Part shown: piece by piece, positions 62,154 to 64,000 of the stretch
Numbering within the stretch: position 1 is the stretch's first letter
Layout of the letters: each line of letters starts with the position of its first letter
Program-made: the position numbers and the translations under genes
Source: Thermohalobaculum sp039513195
GTDB lineage: Bacteria; Pseudomonadota; Alphaproteobacteria; Rhodobacterales; Rhodobacteraceae
Length of the DNA stretch: 64,000 bases
Direction: 5' to 3'
NCBI GenBank assembly: GCA_039513195.1
Contig: JBCCRM010000019.1
Location: forward strand, 1 to 64,000
Notes under the pieces: generated by a model
Databases searched by the model: none
What the model was told of the DNA's origin: nothing
Seen by the model: only the letters and a program-made list of their open reading frames with translations

Positions 62154-63569
62154 ATGACAGTGAAAACGCTGCTCGGGCTCGGAATCCTACTCGGCATCGC
62201 CGGTTGCGGCGTGATCTACACGGCACCGGATGTCAGCGACGGCAAACCGTTCGGGGGCGCGTTCCAGACCGATCTTAAGGTCGACGTGGTGCCGATGACG
62301 CTGGAAAGCGCCAAGGCCGCCAACCTGGTCGACTACGTGCCCCCGCGGCTGCCACTGGCCTTTCAGCCCGGCCAGGCAACCCGCATCGCCCGCCAGGCAG
62401 CAGCGGTGACGCCCATTGGCGCCCTGCCGACGCCGAGCGCGCGGGCGCTTTCTCGCCCCGATATCCTGCCCGAGCGCCTGCCGCCGCGGGTGACACCGCA
62501 GCCCTACCGTATCGGCGTGTCGGATGTGCTGGTCCTCTCGGTCACCAGCACCGCGACGCTGGAGGATCTGCCCGCCCTGATCAGCGCGCAGTCGCGACGC
62601 CAGGGCTACACCGTGCAAGGCGACGGTGCCGTCGCCATTCCAGATGTCGGCCGCGTGCGGGTCGCGGGGCAAACCATGCAGGATGCCGAGGCGGCGATCT
62701 TCGACGCGCTGGTCGGCGCCGGGATCGACCCGGCCTTCACCCTCGAAATCGCCGAATTCAATTCGCAATCCGTCTCGGTGGGCGGAACTGTCGGACGGCC
62801 GATGCTGGTGCCCCTGGGTCTCAGGCCGCTCAGACTGCACGAGGCGGTGCAGCTCGCCGGCGGCATCCAGGCGCAGGACCGGGCCACGACCCGGATCCAA
62901 CTCTCCCGCAACGGCGATGTCTACCAGATCGCGATGGAGCGCTATATCCGCGATCCCTCCGCGCGCAACATCGTGCTCCTCGACGGCGACAGCGTCTTCG
63001 TCAGCAGCGAGTTCCGGCCCGAAGAAGCGGCGCTGTTCTTTCAGGAGCAGGTGGCGCTGCGCCGGGCCGAGGGGGACCGGGTCACCGCCCAGCTCCAAGC
63101 CCAGCAGATCGCAGGGGAACGTCAACGGCTCGCGCTTCAGCAGCTCCAGGCGGAGCGGGAACTTTTCGAGGACCGGCTCGCCCTCGGCGCGGTCGAGCGG
63201 CATTATGCCTACCGCACCGGCGAGGTCGAGCAGCCCTCCCGCGTCGCCCTGCCCTTCGAACGCTCCGCCTCGCTCGCCGATGTGCTGTTCGAAGAAGGCG
63301 GCCGCGGCCTCGACATCCAATTCGCCGACTATGCCGAGATCTATGTGCTGCGCGCCGCGACCGACCCGGCCCAAGCGGGCGGTGTGACCGCCTATCGGCT
63401 CGATGCGGAGAATGCGGTGAACCTGACAGTGGCGACGCAATTCCAGATCCGGCCCAACGACATCGTCTTCGTCGCCGAACAACCGGTGACGAGCTGGAAC
63501 CGCACGCTCAGCCAGATCCTGCCGCAGATCTTCCTGACCGCAGGGGCCATCGCCGCTGCCGCGAACTGA
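62154..63569 (+). CDS. capsule/exopolysaccharide export outer-membrane lipoprotein (Wza/KpsD type)
   Basis: 471 aa. Lipoprotein signal MTVKTLLGLGILLGIAGC (Cys at about 18). A polysaccharide-export domain (PYRIGVSDVLVLSV...QGYTVQGDGAVAIPDVGRVRVAGQTMQDAEAAI) followed by two SLBB-type regions (SVSVGGTVGRPMLVPLG and a second near FQIRPNDIVFVAEQPV), then a C-terminal helix (RTLSQILPQIFLTAGAIAAAA) that would form the outer-membrane helical barrel. Forms a channel for polysaccharide. A long insert (about residues 290-350, Gln/Arg/Glu-rich coiled coil) is a family variation. No other capsule genes in the window to the left; any partners would lie to the right. Confidence 0.9.
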   Translation: MTVKTLLGLGILLGIAGCGVIYTAPDVSDGKPFGGAFQTDLKVDVVPMTLESAKAANLVDYVPPRLPLAFQPGQATRIARQAAAVTPIGALPTPSARALSRPDILPERLPPRVTPQPYRIGVSDVLVLSVTSTATLEDLPALISAQSRRQGYTVQGDGAVAIPDVGRVRVAGQTMQDAEAAIFDALVGAGIDPAFTLEIAEFNSQSVSVGGTVGRPMLVPLGLRPLRLHEAVQLAGGIQAQDRATTRIQLSRNGDVYQIAMERYIRDPSARNIVLLDGDSVFVSSEFRPEEAALFFQEQVALRRAEGDRVTAQLQAQQIAGERQRLALQQLQAERELFEDRLALGAVERHYAYRTGEVEQPSRVALPFERSASLADVLFEEGGRGLDIQFADYAEIYVLRAATDPAQAGGVTAYRLDAENAVNLTVATQFQIRPNDIVFVAEQPVTSWNRTLSQILPQIFLTAGAIAAAAN

Positions 63570-63722
63570 CGAACCCCATCGGGCCGAGCGTGTCGAACGG
63601 ATCGCACCGGCCAAACTGCGACCGACCGGCACAACGCCGCACCACACGGCTTTGCGCAAACATCCCGTAGTTGACCACGGATCCGCACAGCGGACAAAAC
63701 TGCCGTTCACTTAGCGGAAGGT

Positions 63723-63965
63723 TCAGATGCCGTCGCGATCGTTGTAGAGGTAAAGCGTCACCTTTCCTGGGGTACTCTCAGCCCACTCAATCGCTTCGTG
63801 TAATAGGACACCCTTCTTCTCCTCGTACAATGGGGCGTCGTAATTCTCTTCGTCAAAAATATCAGTGTCTTCAACGGAGTTATCGTGTTCGATATTCTCG
63901 ATCACGGCGTTGACCTTGCGCCAACGATACCGCCGTTTCCGACTATCAATAATGTTCCAAATCAT
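63723..63965 (-). CDS. small hypothetical protein, lower G+C than neighbours
   Basis: 80 aa, MIWNIIDSRKRRYRWRKVNAVIENIEHDNSV...KVTLYLYNDRDGI. Basic first 20 residues, an acidic middle (EDTDIFDEENYDAPLYEEKKG) and no recognised domain. Codon use and base composition are AT-richer than in the polysaccharide gene, suggesting recent acquisition or a mobile context to the right of the window. 63570-63722 before it has no visible feature. Confidence 0.55.
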   Translation of the reverse strand: MIWNIIDSRKRRYRWRKVNAVIENIEHDNSVEDTDIFDEENYDAPLYEEKKGVLLHEAIEWAESTPGKVTLYLYNDRDGI

Positions 63966-64000
63966 GTGTGACCTCAGGAATTCGGCCTATGGCAATGTCT

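Noticed and set aside
1..64000. CRISPR arrays, phage structural genes and toxin-antitoxin pairs
   Set aside because: None seen; the repeats present are isolated palindromes, not regularly spaced direct repeats.

Overview
The window looks like one stretch of a high-G+C alphaproteobacterial chromosome, most likely Rhodobacterales. The gene order, protein types (long-tailed FtsZ ending in DIPAFLRRQAN, class II DAHP synthase, two-domain cold-shock protein) and heavy use of ATGA/GTGA stop-start overlaps fit that group. This is inferred from gene content only. About 95% of the sequence is ordinary core genome; the accessory material is at the far left, in a few decayed patches, and in small palindromic repeats.

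Left end (1-2104): the 3' half of an IS3-family element, whose transposase carries a one-base deletion, sits inside a large serine recombinase gene that has lost its catalytic N-terminus. The recombinase frame runs into the 3' end of a tRNA-Arg(ACG) gene on the other strand. This looks like the right edge of an island integrated at that tRNA and extending out of the window.

2.3-14 kb: an orphan sensor kinase; a TVP38/DedA-type membrane protein coupled to an FAD/NAD disulfide oxidoreductase; then the rpmH-rnpA-yidD-yidC-MOSC-engB-argB group for ribosomal protein L34, RNase P protein, membrane insertion, GTPase and arginine synthesis. An unidentified decayed 1.25-kb segment separates yidD from yidC and is bracketed by two inverted copies of an 85-bp palindromic element.

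13-37 kb: an SDR gene; a five-gene peptide ABC transporter operon with an extra DUF805-like membrane gene; msrP; serB; a membrane protein; class II DAHP synthase; a GlxA-type regulator with a coupled thioesterase; tRNA-Pro(TGG); a cold-shock protein; a lipoprotein; a DUF2147 protein; aminopeptidase P; a DUF427 protein; a ClC channel; a second thioesterase; and a D-lactate dehydrogenase-type flavoprotein. Two pseudogenes (LysR regulator, NUDIX hydrolase) and two repeat types lie in the gaps.

37-61 kb (minus strand): a complete dcw cluster in transcription order rnpB, mraZ, rsmH, ftsL, ftsI, murE, murF, mraY, murD, ftsW, murG, murC, murB, ddl, ftsQ, ftsA, ftsZ, terminator, lpxC, bamD, recN. It makes UDP-MurNAc-pentapeptide, lipid I/II and the divisome, then lipid A and the outer-membrane assembly lipoprotein BamD. 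A predicted promoter upstream of mraZ has TGGGG boxes inside its spacer. The right end has an amidase, a Wza-type polysaccharide export lipoprotein and a small AT-richer ORF.

The most unusual observation is a family of five 84-94-bp palindromic elements (6920-7004, 8263-8348, 32283-32366, 47028-47121, 47157-47241). They share a short core, but their outer arms differ in sequence while remaining perfectly self-complementary within each copy. Two sit as an inverted pair inside the dcw operon between murC and murB.
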